From the NCBI RefSeq assembly GCF_012933505.1, contig NZ_JABBNB010000005.1, positions 62,001-126,000 of the forward strand: DNA of 64,000 nucleotides, in the 5' to 3' direction. The DNA comes from Gordonia asplenii. Lineage in GTDB: Bacteria > Actinomycetota > Actinomycetes > Mycobacteriales > Mycobacteriaceae. Position 1 is the first letter of the stretch; each line of letters begins with the position of its first letter. The notes under the pieces were generated by a model. It worked only from the letters and a program-made list of their open reading frames with translations. It had not been told where the DNA came from and ran no database searches. The position numbers were made by a program, and so were the translations under genes. Shown piece by piece: positions 34,137-42,932 of this stretch.

Positions 34137-34997
34137 GTGCGCACACGCGAACAGTTGGTGTTTCTGCGCGATCTAGCCCGCATCGGTGTGCCGCGCGAGG
34201 TCCGCGACGGCACCGACTGGGGGAACAAACGGAAAGCCCGGCTGGCGCTGCTGCCGTACTTCCCCACCGATGGCGACCCGATGGACTGGCGGGACCTCCA
34301 GTACGCGCTCACCGCCGCCGGGGTGCGCCACGTGCGCGACTCCGACTGGTGGGGTGGAGTGCCAGAGGGCACTGTCATTACGCCGGGTATGCGGCGTCGG
34401 ACTCGCCCGCCGGAGCGTGGGGACACCCCACTACAGTCCGGATTCCCTGGCACCCTGCCGGCCGGTGCCCCAGCCGGGTCTCGGGAGGTCGCGCGGGCGC
34501 TACTGGCTCGGCGGCGTATCGACGTCGAGCCACTGCCATCGCAGCCGCACTCCAAGAAGGAGGGGCGCGCGGCTACGGTTGCAGAGCTGGGCGAGCACAT
34601 CGCGCCCGCCGACGATCCGCTGGCCAATGCTGGCGCTGATGAAGGCGCAGCACGCGTGTGTGCCGCATTGATCCTGAATGGCGTGGATGCCCGAACTGTC
34701 AGTGAAGTTCAGGAGCAGCATGTGTCCACAGCTGACCTGATCGTCCTGCCGGACGGCAAGCTACTGGAGGTCAAGAAGGTTCAGTCAGCGTCCCCCAAGT
34801 CGGTGCTCAATGAGATCCGCGAAGGTCGGGCGCAGGCGCGCTCGGTCTTGATCGACGCGTCGGGGACCGAGCTATCGTCCCAGGATGCCCAGAGCATCAT
34901 CCAGCGAGTAGTGCGTAACCCCGCCGTGGGCCCTCACCTGGATGCTTTGACCATTGTTACCGCAGGTCAGCCAGCCGTATACTGGTCGCGTGAGTAG
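34137..34997 (+). CDS. Toxin-like protein with C-terminal CdiA-type nuclease domain
   Basis: 286 residues. The N-terminal half is unrecognised ('REVRDGTDWGNKRKARLALL', 'WRDLQYALTAAGVRHVRDSD'), with a Pro/Gly linker at about 85-130. Residues about 165-280 resemble PD-(D/E)xK-like tRNase domains of contact-dependent toxins: Asp200 in 'STADLIVLPDG', Glu211 and Lys213 in 'LLEVKKVQ', then 'SVLNEIREGRAQARSVLIDA'. It has its own late leader motif and is followed by an overlapping small gene that would suit an immunity protein. GTG 34137. Confidence 0.6.
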   Translation: MRTREQLVFLRDLARIGVPREVRDGTDWGNKRKARLALLPYFPTDGDPMDWRDLQYALTAAGVRHVRDSDWWGGVPEGTVITPGMRRRTRPPERGDTPLQSGFPGTLPAGAPAGSREVARALLARRRIDVEPLPSQPHSKKEGRAATVAELGEHIAPADDPLANAGADEGAARVCAALILNGVDARTVSEVQEQHVSTADLIVLPDGKLLEVKKVQSASPKSVLNEIREGRAQARSVLIDASGTELSSQDAQSIIQRVVRNPAVGPHLDALTIVTAGQPAVYWSRE

Positions 34998-35247
34998 CAG
35001 CATGCGGCGGACGTTCTTCGTCGACGCTCTGTCGGAGATCGAGTCCGTGGAGCGTGTCATTGATGCTGGGCGGGACCAAGATCAGATCGTCGTGGAGAAC
35101 GTGGAGCCGGACGGCGTGGGGGAGATGATCGCCGTCGATTTCAGCACCCTGCTCGACAAGGACATCGTCGAGGGCGCGCTGCGAGCCAAGCTGGAGGCGG
35201 CGGGTTTCCACACCTACAGCTACGAGGAGTGGCTCGCCACAGGCTAA
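34990..35247 (+). CDS. Candidate immunity protein for the CdiA-type toxin
   Basis: 85 residues. GTG 34990 overlaps the toxin stop by 8 nt; ATG 35002 is possible. The product is acidic ('IVVENVEPDGVGEMIAVDFS'), suited to neutralise a nuclease. No known family. Role inferred from tight coupling and charge. Confidence 0.45.
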   Translation: MSSSMRRTFFVDALSEIESVERVIDAGRDQDQIVVENVEPDGVGEMIAVDFSTLLDKDIVEGALRAKLEAAGFHTYSYEEWLATG

Positions 35248-35262
35248 AGGCGGTTCCAGCGG

Positions 35263-35281
35263 GATACTGTGCCATTGTGTC
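35263..35281. promoter_or_regulatory. Palindromic operator-like site 5
   Basis: GATACTGTG C CATTGTGTC; one mismatch in the left arm, which includes the hexamer TACTGT. It lies 20 nt before the capsid protease start. Confidence 0.6.
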
Positions 35282-35301
35282 CCCTGAAACCTGGAGCCGT
35301 G

Positions 35302-37092
35302 ATGACTGCACCTGCTGAGCCTGCCCTGCCTACTGGGTGGCGTGGACCCATCTGCCCCGTCAACGTGCCGGCCGGTGATGGCCGCGTCCTGATCCTGGGG
35401 GAGGGGGAGGAGCTGGGCGTGCGGCCCCTGCCGCTGCCACTATCGGCGCAACGGGAACTGTCCGAAGGCCATGACGGCTCCACCACCATCGGCCTGATGG
35501 AGCGGGTGTGGCTGGAGGACGGCATGGTGTGGGCGGAGGGTCGCCTGGACTTGGCCGATCCGGCCGGACAGGAGTGGGCACGCAAACTGGCAGACGGCTT
35601 CGCGTCCTGGTGCTCGGTGGATCTGTCCGGGCAGGCCGGGCTGCGTGTGGAGGAAGTTCCCTACGACGCGGACGGGCATGTCATGACCCCGGAGGCGATG
35701 GCCCAGCTGTCCGATGATCAGGCGTCGTCGGTGTCTACGCGCATGCACGTGTCCAACTGGAAAGTCATGGGCGTCACCCTCGTCTCCTCGCCCGCGTTTG
35801 AGTCCGCGCGCATCGAGCCGGTCTACGACTACCAATCCACGCTGACCGCGGCCGCCGATGACGGGGAAGGCCAGGAGCACACCGGCGGCATGGTGGCGCT
35901 GCTGCCATCCCAGCAGGACCAGGAGCGGCTGGCCGTCGCCGGGGGCGATGAACCCGACCAGTTGCACACGACGCTGGCGTTTCTGGGTGACGATGTGACC
36001 GGGATGTCTCCGGATGAGCAGCGCGCCATCCTGGACGCTGTCACACCGCTGGCGCAGAATGCGTTGCCGGGCAAGGTGTTCGGCACCGCGGAGTTCAATC
36101 CGGACGACAACCAGTGCGCGGTGTACATCGCCCAGGCAGACGGGCTGACGGAGCTGCGTAACCAGATCGTCCAGGCGCTGGGCGGGGTGATGGAGCTGCC
36201 GGAGCAGCACGACTCCTACATTCCCCACATCACGGCCGGGTACGGCATGGACGTCGGCAAGCTGGGTGAGCCCGGGCCGATCACCTACGACCGGCTACGC
36301 GTGGCGATCGCAGGCAACGCCATCGACATCCCGCTGAGCGATGCGGTGACCGCGGCGCTGACCGCGGCTGGAATCGTCTACAGTGCAGCGGATTTCGCCG
36401 ACCCCGGGCTGGATCAGCCCACCAAGCTGACCATCACCGACGACGGCCGCGTCTTCGGGCACCTGGCCACGTGGGGTACCTGCCACACCGGTATCCGGGA
36501 CGTGTGCATCACCGCGCCCAGCAGCCCCACCAACTACTCCTATTTCCATCAAGGCCGCGTGTTGACCGACTCCGGGGAGGTGGAGGTCGGCAAGATCACC
36601 CTGGGCACCGGGCACGCACCCACGGCGGGCGTCGGGTATCGGGCGGCGCTGGCGCACTACGACCACTCCGGTAGCGCGGTGGCAGTGATCCGGGCCGGGG
36701 AAGACGCCTACGGCATCTGGGTTGCCGGCCACATGCTGCCCTCTGCCACCGATGAGCAGGTCGACACGCTGCGCCGCTGCCCGCTGTCCGGGGACTGGCG
36801 GCAAGTCAACCGGGGCCCGCTGGAGCTGGTGGCCGCGTTGGCGGTCAATGTGCCCGGCTTCCCCATCCCCAACGCGGTTGCCGCGTCCGGGGCGCTGGTC
36901 GCCGCGGGTGTCGTCAACGCCCCGCGCCGCATCGTGGATGAGGTGACGCGGATGACCGATACGGTGCTGGCCGCTCAGCAACGCGCGCAACGCATTACGT
37001 CCAGCCGGGACCGAATCACCAAGGCAGCCACCATGACTGCCGAGCGGCGTTTTGCGGCCGCGCGGGCACGGATCTACAGGAAGGCAAGCTGA
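35302..37092 (+). CDS. Capsid maturation protease with inserted 2H phosphoesterase domain
   Basis: 596 residues. Residues 1-190 resemble actinophage prohead proteases ('SEGHDGSTTIGLMERV', 'FASWCSVDLSG', 'VMGVTLVSSPAFESARI'). Residues about 200-370 form a 2H phosphoesterase with both motifs, His222 in 'HTTLAFLG' and His309 in 'HITAGYG'. The C-terminal third has the family segment 'FGHLATWGTCHTGIRDVCI' and 'ITLGTGHAPT'. The protease would process the scaffold/delta domain of the capsid. The 2H domain could cleave cyclic phosphodiesters. ATG 35302; GTG 35299 is possible. Confidence 0.75.
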   Translation: MTAPAEPALPTGWRGPICPVNVPAGDGRVLILGEGEELGVRPLPLPLSAQRELSEGHDGSTTIGLMERVWLEDGMVWAEGRLDLADPAGQEWARKLADGFASWCSVDLSGQAGLRVEEVPYDADGHVMTPEAMAQLSDDQASSVSTRMHVSNWKVMGVTLVSSPAFESARIEPVYDYQSTLTAAADDGEGQEHTGGMVALLPSQQDQERLAVAGGDEPDQLHTTLAFLGDDVTGMSPDEQRAILDAVTPLAQNALPGKVFGTAEFNPDDNQCAVYIAQADGLTELRNQIVQALGGVMELPEQHDSYIPHITAGYGMDVGKLGEPGPITYDRLRVAIAGNAIDIPLSDAVTAALTAAGIVYSAADFADPGLDQPTKLTITDDGRVFGHLATWGTCHTGIRDVCITAPSSPTNYSYFHQGRVLTDSGEVEVGKITLGTGHAPTAGVGYRAALAHYDHSGSAVAVIRAGEDAYGIWVAGHMLPSATDEQVDTLRRCPLSGDWRQVNRGPLELVAALAVNVPGFPIPNAVAASGALVAAGVVNAPRRIVDEVTRMTDTVLAAQQRAQRITSSRDRITKAATMTAERRFAAARARIYRKAS

Positions 37093-37241
37093 TGGGATGC
37101 AGGACATGCGGTGGCGGCAGTTACGTTGAGACGTACCAGGTTCGGCTGCCCAACGGCACCGTCCGCCGGTACGCCACAGCAGCGGAGGCTAAGGCCGCGG
37201 CCAAGGCGCTGGGCGGCTCCTTTGAGGTGGTCCGCCGGTAG
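37092..37241 (+). CDS. Small conserved phage protein starting MGCRTCGGG
   Basis: 49 residues. A Cys-x2-Cys-Gly-Gly start followed by beta-like 'YVETYQVRLPNGTVRRYATA' and a basic end. Short proteins with an MGC-CGGG start are common beside capsid genes of actinophages. ATG overlaps the protease stop (TGATG). Function unknown. Confidence 0.6.
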   Translation: MGCRTCGGGSYVETYQVRLPNGTVRRYATAAEAKAAAKALGGSFEVVRR

Positions 37242-37266
37242 GTCACCGCTCCGAGCAGTTCCACGG

Positions 37267-37285
37267 GTTACAGTGTCACTGTGAG
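37267..37285. promoter_or_regulatory. Palindromic operator-like site 6
   Basis: GTTACAGTG T CACTGTGAG, directly abutting late leader motif copy 2. The hexamer TACAGT in the left arm lies 13 nt upstream of that motif. Confidence 0.7.
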
Positions 37286-37287
37286 CT

Positions 37288-37308
37288 TGCTGCTGGCTGT
37301 GGGCCGGG
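37288..37308 (+). promoter_or_regulatory. Late leader motif copy 2
   Basis: Exact copy (TGCTGCTGGCTGTGGGCCGG plus G), 27 nt before the capsid GTG. This is the only copy that directly abuts a palindromic site. Confidence 0.7.
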
Positions 37309-37335
37309 CGCGCGTCCCGCATGAGGAGACCCACA

Positions 37336-39102
37336 GTGGCTATCACGCTCCAGGAACTCGTCGATCTGGCCCAGGCCCCCGGTGACGGTGTCGACCCCAA
37401 GGCCGCGGTCGCGGCCAAAGTGGCTGAGGCCATCAAGGCCGGTGACGACGTCACCGGGCTGATCGCGGAGGCCCAAACCCAGTTCGACGCCCTGGACAGC
37501 TCTGAGGAATCGGTGGCCACCGGTGAGCTGCTCGCCGACGTCGTCGACGGCATCACCGAAGCCCAGTCACAGGTGGAGGCCGCTGACTCTGAGCGCGCCG
37601 CGCGCATGTCGGAACTCAAGGCGCGCATCGCCCCTCCGGCACCGGAGGCGGAAGACGAGGAGAAGCCGGAGGAGACTCCGGAGGCTGAAACCCCGGAGGC
37701 GGCAACCGATCCCGCCGCGGAGCCCGCGGACGCTACGCCGGAGGTCGCCGCGGAGCCGGAGGCCGTGGCCGCGTCCAGCGCCCCCCAGGTGGTGCGCCGC
37801 GTGGTGCTGCGTGACCTGACCCCGGATACCAGCGTCGCGCCGGTCGAGCACAGCGACCAGCGGATGTCGATTGTGGCGTCCGCGGACGTCCCCGATCATG
37901 CGATGGGTCAGGACCTCAAGGACATTCGCGGCCTGACCAAGGCCGCGGTCGGCGTCATCCAGTCCTTCCCGGAGGACGTCAAGAACGCCTTCATCAAGAA
38001 GTCGATCGCGCAGTTCCGCCCCCACTACCCCAAGGAACTGGTGGCCTCCGGTGAAACCTCCGACATGGAGGTCATCGCCCACGCCGCGGACCACACCCGC
38101 CTGGAAGGTGGTTCCCTCGTGGCCGCTGGTGGTTGGTGCTCGCCGTCCGAGACGATCTACGACCTCGCGCCTGATCTGGCGTCGGCCAGCGCGGGCATCC
38201 TGTCGCTGCCGGAGATCCAGATCAGCCGCGGCGGTCTTCGCTACACCCAGGGCCCCGATTTCGGTGCGGTGTGGTCCGGTATCGGCTTCTCCCAGACGGA
38301 GGCCCAGGCCATCGCCGGAGACGCCAAGACCGTCTACCGGGTGCCTTGCCCGGCTTTCCAGGAGGATCGCGCTGAAATCATCGGTGCCGCAATCGAAGCG
38401 GGCATCCTCCAGAACGACGCCTACCCGGAGCTGACGGAGCGTGTGGTGGCGTTGACACCAGCGGTCCATGAGCACAAGCTCAACCTCAAGACCATCGCCA
38501 AGATGGTGACCCTGTCGACGGCAGTGTCCATTGAGGCGGGCCCGTCCGCGACGCTGGCACTACTCAACGGCCTGGACCTGACGGTCACCGATGTGCGGTA
38601 CCAGTACCGCGCGGAGGAGTCCCTCCAGCTGGAGATGGCGCTGCCGATCTGGGCCAAGAGTCACTACCGGTCGGATCTGGCGATGCGTGACGGCGTGCCG
38701 ATGGAGAACGTGACCGACGCGAACATCGACAGCGCGTTCGCGTCCCGTGGCGTGCTAGTCCACTGGGTGTACGACTGGCAGGACAGTTTCTCCGGTGTGG
38801 CCAACGGCTGGGGTGCCGGTGCCGCCAACGCGCAGACCAGCTTCACCAACTCGGTGAAGGCGCTGGTGTACCCCGCGGGCACGTTCGTGCGAGGCAGGTC
38901 GGAGGTCATCAACCTGTCGGGCATCTACGACTCCACCAACATCCGGATCAACGATTTCCTTCGCTTGTTCATGGAGGAGAAGTGGATGCTCATCAAGCGG
39001 CAGTGGCATAGCCGCCTGGTGACCATCCCGCTCAACGTCAACGGTGCCACCGGCATCGGGCGTCAACTGGATGCTGACGGCAAGATCGTCGTCACTCCAT
39101 AG
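37336..39102 (+). CDS. Major capsid protein (HK97-like) with N-terminal scaffold domain
   Basis: 588 residues. Residues 1-170 are a charged, Ala/Glu/Pro-rich delta/scaffold region, probably removed by the upstream protease. The remainder carries capsid-like segments ('GSLVAAGGWCSPSETIYDLA', 'ISRGGLRYTQGPDFGAVWSG', 'FLRLFMEEKWMLIKRQW'). GTG 37336 follows GAGGAGA; ATG 37321 is an alternative. It is controlled by palindrome 6 and leader copy 2, and followed by a strong hairpin. Confidence 0.85.
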   Translation: MAITLQELVDLAQAPGDGVDPKAAVAAKVAEAIKAGDDVTGLIAEAQTQFDALDSSEESVATGELLADVVDGITEAQSQVEAADSERAARMSELKARIAPPAPEAEDEEKPEETPEAETPEAATDPAAEPADATPEVAAEPEAVAASSAPQVVRRVVLRDLTPDTSVAPVEHSDQRMSIVASADVPDHAMGQDLKDIRGLTKAAVGVIQSFPEDVKNAFIKKSIAQFRPHYPKELVASGETSDMEVIAHAADHTRLEGGSLVAAGGWCSPSETIYDLAPDLASASAGILSLPEIQISRGGLRYTQGPDFGAVWSGIGFSQTEAQAIAGDAKTVYRVPCPAFQEDRAEIIGAAIEAGILQNDAYPELTERVVALTPAVHEHKLNLKTIAKMVTLSTAVSIEAGPSATLALLNGLDLTVTDVRYQYRAEESLQLEMALPIWAKSHYRSDLAMRDGVPMENVTDANIDSAFASRGVLVHWVYDWQDSFSGVANGWGAGAANAQTSFTNSVKALVYPAGTFVRGRSEVINLSGIYDSTNIRINDFLRLFMEEKWMLIKRQWHSRLVTIPLNVNGATGIGRQLDADGKIVVTP

Positions 39103-39109
39103 GTGAGCT

Positions 39110-39149
39110 CACCCCCGGCCAGCAGACCGCGCGTCGCTGGCCGGGGGTG
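39110..39149 (+). terminator. Strong hairpin after the capsid gene
   Basis: A 14-bp stem (CACCCCCGGCCAGC / GCTGGCCGGGGGTG) with a 12-nt loop, 7 nt past the stop. No U-tract follows, so it may act as a partial terminator or mRNA 3'-end stabiliser. Confidence 0.6.
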
Positions 39150-39186
39150 AATCCCCTTCTGCACCAACAACATTCTGGAGGCACCG

Positions 39187-39996
39187 ATGGGTGTGGCACC
39201 GGCCAAAATCGTAGATCCGGTCACCCTGACACCAGCCCGGTACGGGCTGCTCTCTGCGATCGACGTCCGGCCCGGCGACACCCGCACCCTGTCCGGCGTG
39301 GAGTGGGAGGACACCCCACTGGGGGAAGCGGTCATCGCCCCCAATGACTGCCTGAACCAGGACCCCATCACCGTGCCGGACGGTATCCCCTGGTCCAAGA
39401 CGGAACCGATCACCGTACGCGCCGGATTCACCTGCCGCAGCACCGGTTTGGATGAGCAGACCATCAACGCGCGCGCCCTGCAATCACTGACCGCGGTGGA
39501 AGGGGCAGCGCTGGAGGGCGCGGCGTGGGAGCAGTTCTTGGCCGATGACCCGGACCTGCCGCCGCTGACCATCCTGGCTGAGGCCGCTGATCTGGTCGCC
39601 GGGCTGGGCGCGATCGAAGACCACCTGTGGGCCCACTACGGTGGCACCCCCGTCATCCACGTGCCCCGACGCCTGGCCGGTCGGCTGGAGGAGCTACGGC
39701 AGATCACCCGCGATCAGGCCCGACTGACCACCACCATGGGCAGCCGGTACGCGTTCGGCCACTACCCGATCAGTGGCCCGTCCGACGGTGACCCTGACAC
39801 GCCGCAGCCGCTGCCCGGTACCTGGCTGGTGGCCACCGGCCAGATCGTGGCCCACCGCTCCGATGTGCGCGTCAAGCCCGGCACATTCGCCCAGGCGCTG
39901 GACACCACCACCAACGAGGTGTTCTCCATCGCGGAGCGCACCTACGCGCTCCAGATCGATGCTGTGCGCGTGGCCATCAAAATCACCACACCGTAG
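39187..39996 (+). CDS. Structural protein of the capsid/connector region
   Basis: 269 residues, unrecognised by motif. The pattern ('PARYGLLSAIDVRPGDTRTL', 'LAEAADLVAGLGAIEDHLWA', 'VFSIAERTYALQIDAVRVAI') is typical of virion proteins encoded after actinophage capsid genes. It could be a second capsid-like or minor head protein. ATG 39187 follows TCTGGAGGC. No signal peptide or membrane segment. Confidence 0.55.
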   Translation: MGVAPAKIVDPVTLTPARYGLLSAIDVRPGDTRTLSGVEWEDTPLGEAVIAPNDCLNQDPITVPDGIPWSKTEPITVRAGFTCRSTGLDEQTINARALQSLTAVEGAALEGAAWEQFLADDPDLPPLTILAEAADLVAGLGAIEDHLWAHYGGTPVIHVPRRLAGRLEELRQITRDQARLTTTMGSRYAFGHYPISGPSDGDPDTPQPLPGTWLVATGQIVAHRSDVRVKPGTFAQALDTTTNEVFSIAERTYALQIDAVRVAIKITTP

Positions 39997-40005
39997 GAGC
40001 CTGCT

Positions 40006-40230
40006 GTGCCAACCATTCTCGCTGACAACGCCGACCACGCCGCCCAGCTGGCCAAGCTGCTATTGGATGAGGCCGACGACCCGGCCGACGTCAAGACCGT
40101 CACGTCCGGCAGCACCATCGCCTTCGACGTGCCCGACTCATTGGCCGAAGCGATCACCAAGCTGGCTGAGCCCAAGAAGGCCCCCGCCAAGAAGGCGGCA
40201 CCGAAGGCCCCCGCCAAGACGGAGGGCTAA
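40006..40230 (+). CDS. Small structural-region protein (74 residues)
   Basis: GTG 40006. An acidic N-terminal half ('DNADHAAQLAKLLLDEADDP') and a Lys/Pro/Ala tail ('KKAPAKKAAPKAPAKTEG') give a split-charge profile. It resembles short capsid-decorating or head-associated proteins in overall composition only. Confidence 0.5.
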   Translation: MPTILADNADHAAQLAKLLLDEADDPADVKTVTSGSTIAFDVPDSLAEAITKLAEPKKAPAKKAAPKAPAKTEG

Positions 40231-40578
40231 ATGTCCTGTGGTGACGGGGACTGGAACTATGACGCGCCGACTCGTGACCTGACGTTCTACGACGCATTCG
40301 ACTTTGAGCGGCCCATCCGGCTGCGCTCACGCAAGACGGGCCTGCCGTGGGAGCCACCCGCCGACACGCAGGTGTTCTTGATGTTCGGGGAGCCCACCGA
40401 CTCCCCGACGGTCGTCCAGGGCGACATCGCCGGGGCCACAGTGACTTTCGCGATGCCCCCCAGCGGGCCCACCGGGCATGACCGGTTCCCGCGCGGCACC
40501 CCGGTACGGCTGGTCGTCAAGCTGCCCACCGACACCGCGGGCCGTCTCCTCAGCGTCGGGGAGGTCAACCGCCGATGA
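40231..40578 (+). CDS. Virion-region protein (115 residues)
   Basis: An all-beta-looking protein ('RDLTFYDAFDFERPIRLRSR', 'GATVTFAMPPSGPTGHDRFP', 'TPVRLVVKLPTD'). The ATG abuts the previous stop and the end overlaps the fibre-like gene by 4 nt. It could form a connector or base for the fibre. Unrecognised. Confidence 0.5.
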   Translation: MSCGDGDWNYDAPTRDLTFYDAFDFERPIRLRSRKTGLPWEPPADTQVFLMFGEPTDSPTVVQGDIAGATVTFAMPPSGPTGHDRFPRGTPVRLVVKLPTDTAGRLLSVGEVNRR

Positions 40579-42503
40579 CCGCGATCGATGACCTGTACGT
40601 GGAGTTCGACGACGTCGACCCGATCATCGTCGACATCCCCGACGACGACGCCCTTGAGGTGCTGGTCATCCAGGGCGCTGACGGCCGCTCCATGCAGCCC
40701 ACCGGGCAGGTCCCCACCTACGCCGACCTGCCCACCCTCGCCGACGTCGACCGCGGCCAAGTGTGGGTGGCCGAAGGGCTGGCCTACATCTGGGACGGCT
40801 CCGCGTGGCCGGCACAATCAGAGGGCATTCCCTTCCAGGGGCCCAAGGGTGATCAGGGCCGCGGCATCGACACGATCGAGATCGTGGGCGACAGCCTGGT
40901 GTTCACGATGTCGGACTCCCCGACGACGGAAACCGTTGCCGTACCGGCGATCACAGCAGCCAACAATGCCGCTACCGCGGCGGCGGCCAGCGCGACCGCG
41001 GCAGCCGGGTCGGCCGGGACCGCGGCGGATGCGGCCACAGCAGCCGCGGCCGCCCGCGATACCGCCACCACCAAAGCCACCGATGCCGCTGCCAGTGCGA
41101 CAGCAGCCGCTGGATCGTCGACCGCCGCAGCCACGGCCAAGACGGCAGCGGAGTCAGCGGCCGGGACCGCCACCACCAAGGCAGCGGACGCCACGGCATC
41201 CGCGTCGGCGGCCGGGACCGCCAAGACCGCCGCGGAGTCCGCCCAGACCGCCGCAGCCACATCGGCGACCGCCGCGGCGGGGTCGGCCACCAACGCGGGC
41301 ACATCGGCCACCGCCGCCGGAAACAGTGCCGCCGCCGCGGCCACCTCCCAAACCGCCTCTGCCGACTCTGCCGCCAACTCTGCCGCCTCTGCCTCGGACT
41401 CCCAGTACTGGGCTGAGCAGGCAGCGGAGTCGGTGGGGTCCGGCATCCCCAACGCCACCACCACCACCAAAGGTGGTGTGCAGCTGTCGAATACGACCGG
41501 GGAGGTCGGCGGCACCTGGGATCACATGGTCGTCAACGGCTGGAACAGCAAGGCTGATCTGGTGGGCGGGAAGATCCCGCAATCCCAGCTGCCGCAGGTC
41601 GCGATCATGGATGTGCGCTCCGTGGCGTCTACCGCGGCGCGGCTGGCGCTGACCGACGTCCAGACCGGCGACATAGCCATCCAGACCGGCAACCCCGGCC
41701 GCGGCACCTACATCCTGTCCGGCTCCGACCCATCCAGCGCGTCCGACTGGACGCTGATGGTCGTGGACATGTCCGTGACCAGCGTCAACGGGTACACCGG
41801 CATCGTCGTGTTGAGCAAGAGTGACGTCGGGCTGGCCAACGTCGACAACACCAGCGACAGCAACAAGCCGGTATCGACCGCCACGCAGACGGCCTTGAAC
41901 GGCAAGGTCGGCACGGCCCGAACCGTCTCTGCTGGAACAGGATTGACCGGCGGCGGTGACCTGACCGCCGACCGTAGCATTGCCCTGTCGGCGGCCACCC
42001 AGACGTCACTGGGGAAGGCTGACAGTGCAGTGCAGCCCACACGCGCCGTCTCCGGAGGCACCGGCCTGACCGGTGGTGGGGATCTGTCGGCGGACCGGAC
42101 GCTGAGTCTGTCGGCGGCCACGCAGGCGTCGCTGGGCAAGGCAGACTCGGCGATCCAGCAGGCCGCGCTGGACAGCGCCATCGGCAACGCTCAATTGATC
42201 GCGATCAACGCGCAGACCGTCACCGCGTACACGCTGGACCTGTCTGACCAGAACAAGGCCGTGGAGTGCGCCAACGCCTCTGCGATCACCGTGACGGTCC
42301 CCCCGAACAGCGCCAAAGCCTTCCCGATCGGGTCGGTGATCGAGGTCGTCCAGACCGGCGCCGGGCAGGTCACCATCGCGCAGGGATCGGGCGTCACCGT
42401 CTCCTCTCGGTCTGGCCTCAAGCTGGCCGGGCAGTGGGCAGTCGCGGTGCTACGCAAGCGATCCACTGACGGCTGGATTCTGGCGGGGGACACCACCACA
42501 TGA
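40575..42503 (+). CDS. Fibre-like structural protein with alanine-rich coiled repeats
   Basis: 642 residues. The N-terminal 130 residues carry a short module ('FQGPKGDQGRGIDTIEI'). Residues about 130-285 are an Ala/Thr/Ser repeat (SATAAAGS, TAKTAAESA), expected to form a trimeric stalk. The C-terminal half has fibre repeats: 'LSKSDVGLANVDNTSDSNKP' and two copies of 'GGTGLTGGGDLSADRTLSLS' or similar. Phage tail fibres share these, but this gene lies among head genes. It may be a head fibre. Confidence 0.65.
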   Translation: MTAIDDLYVEFDDVDPIIVDIPDDDALEVLVIQGADGRSMQPTGQVPTYADLPTLADVDRGQVWVAEGLAYIWDGSAWPAQSEGIPFQGPKGDQGRGIDTIEIVGDSLVFTMSDSPTTETVAVPAITAANNAATAAAASATAAAGSAGTAADAATAAAAARDTATTKATDAAASATAAAGSSTAAATAKTAAESAAGTATTKAADATASASAAGTAKTAAESAQTAAATSATAAAGSATNAGTSATAAGNSAAAAATSQTASADSAANSAASASDSQYWAEQAAESVGSGIPNATTTTKGGVQLSNTTGEVGGTWDHMVVNGWNSKADLVGGKIPQSQLPQVAIMDVRSVASTAARLALTDVQTGDIAIQTGNPGRGTYILSGSDPSSASDWTLMVVDMSVTSVNGYTGIVVLSKSDVGLANVDNTSDSNKPVSTATQTALNGKVGTARTVSAGTGLTGGGDLTADRSIALSAATQTSLGKADSAVQPTRAVSGGTGLTGGGDLSADRTLSLSAATQASLGKADSAIQQAALDSAIGNAQLIAINAQTVTAYTLDLSDQNKAVECANASAITVTVPPNSAKAFPIGSVIEVVQTGAGQVTIAQGSGVTVSSRSGLKLAGQWAVAVLRKRSTDGWILAGDTTT

Positions 42504-42904
42504 TGCCCGCGGCCCGCTACAAAGCCGGTGCTGCCCGACCCAGTTTCGCTCGCCAGAGGATCATCAAATCAGGCACCTACACCGCGGTGGGCGGCTCGAC
42601 GATGACCCAGGTGACGGGCACTTGGGTCTCCGATGTCACCGCGCCGTGCACGGTCAGCGGCGCGTCCATGGTCATCGTCGGCAACAAGGCTGATGCCACC
42701 ATCGAGTGGAACTGCCCGGGCACGGGAACCGGCATACAGTTCAAGAAGAACGGGACCGTCATCGCTGGCGGCGCGTCGGCGGCGCGCACCGGCTCGAAGT
42801 CGGGGATCAGCGTCGCGGCCGGTGACCTGATCACGTGCGAGATCCAGATGGCGTTCTTCCCCAACTCCACGTTGACCGACGGCGGCTGGTACGAGTTTCG
42901 CTGA
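42500..42904 (+). CDS. Beta-rich virion protein following the fibre gene
   Basis: 134 residues. ATG 42500 overlaps the fibre stop. 'IIKSGTYTAVGGSTMTQVTG', 'SMVIVGNKADATIEWNCPGT' and 'ITCEIQMAFFPNSTLTDGGW' suggest a beta-sandwich tip or adhesin domain. It could form a complex with the fibre-like protein. Unrecognised. Confidence 0.5.
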   Translation: MMPAARYKAGAARPSFARQRIIKSGTYTAVGGSTMTQVTGTWVSDVTAPCTVSGASMVIVGNKADATIEWNCPGTGTGIQFKKNGTVIAGGASAARTGSKSGISVAAGDLITCEIQMAFFPNSTLTDGGWYEFR

Positions 42905-42929
42905 CAGTGTCCGGCCCGGCTGTTATCGT
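42901..42929 (+). promoter_or_regulatory. Promoter of the CRISPR-like element
   Basis: -35 CTGACA (42901-42906), 17-nt spacer, -10 TATCGT (42924-42929). The predicted start at about 42936 falls at the beginning of the first repeat core. Confidence 0.6.
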
Positions 42930-42932
42930 GGT

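Noticed and set aside
34952..34960. Half-site CATTGTTAC before the second candidate immunity gene
   Set aside because: The left arm is missing and the site is inside the toxin-like reading frame.
40853..41515. Leftward alanine/valine-rich ORF opposite the fibre gene
   Set aside because: It reflects the repetitive GCN codons of the fibre stalk read on the other strand.
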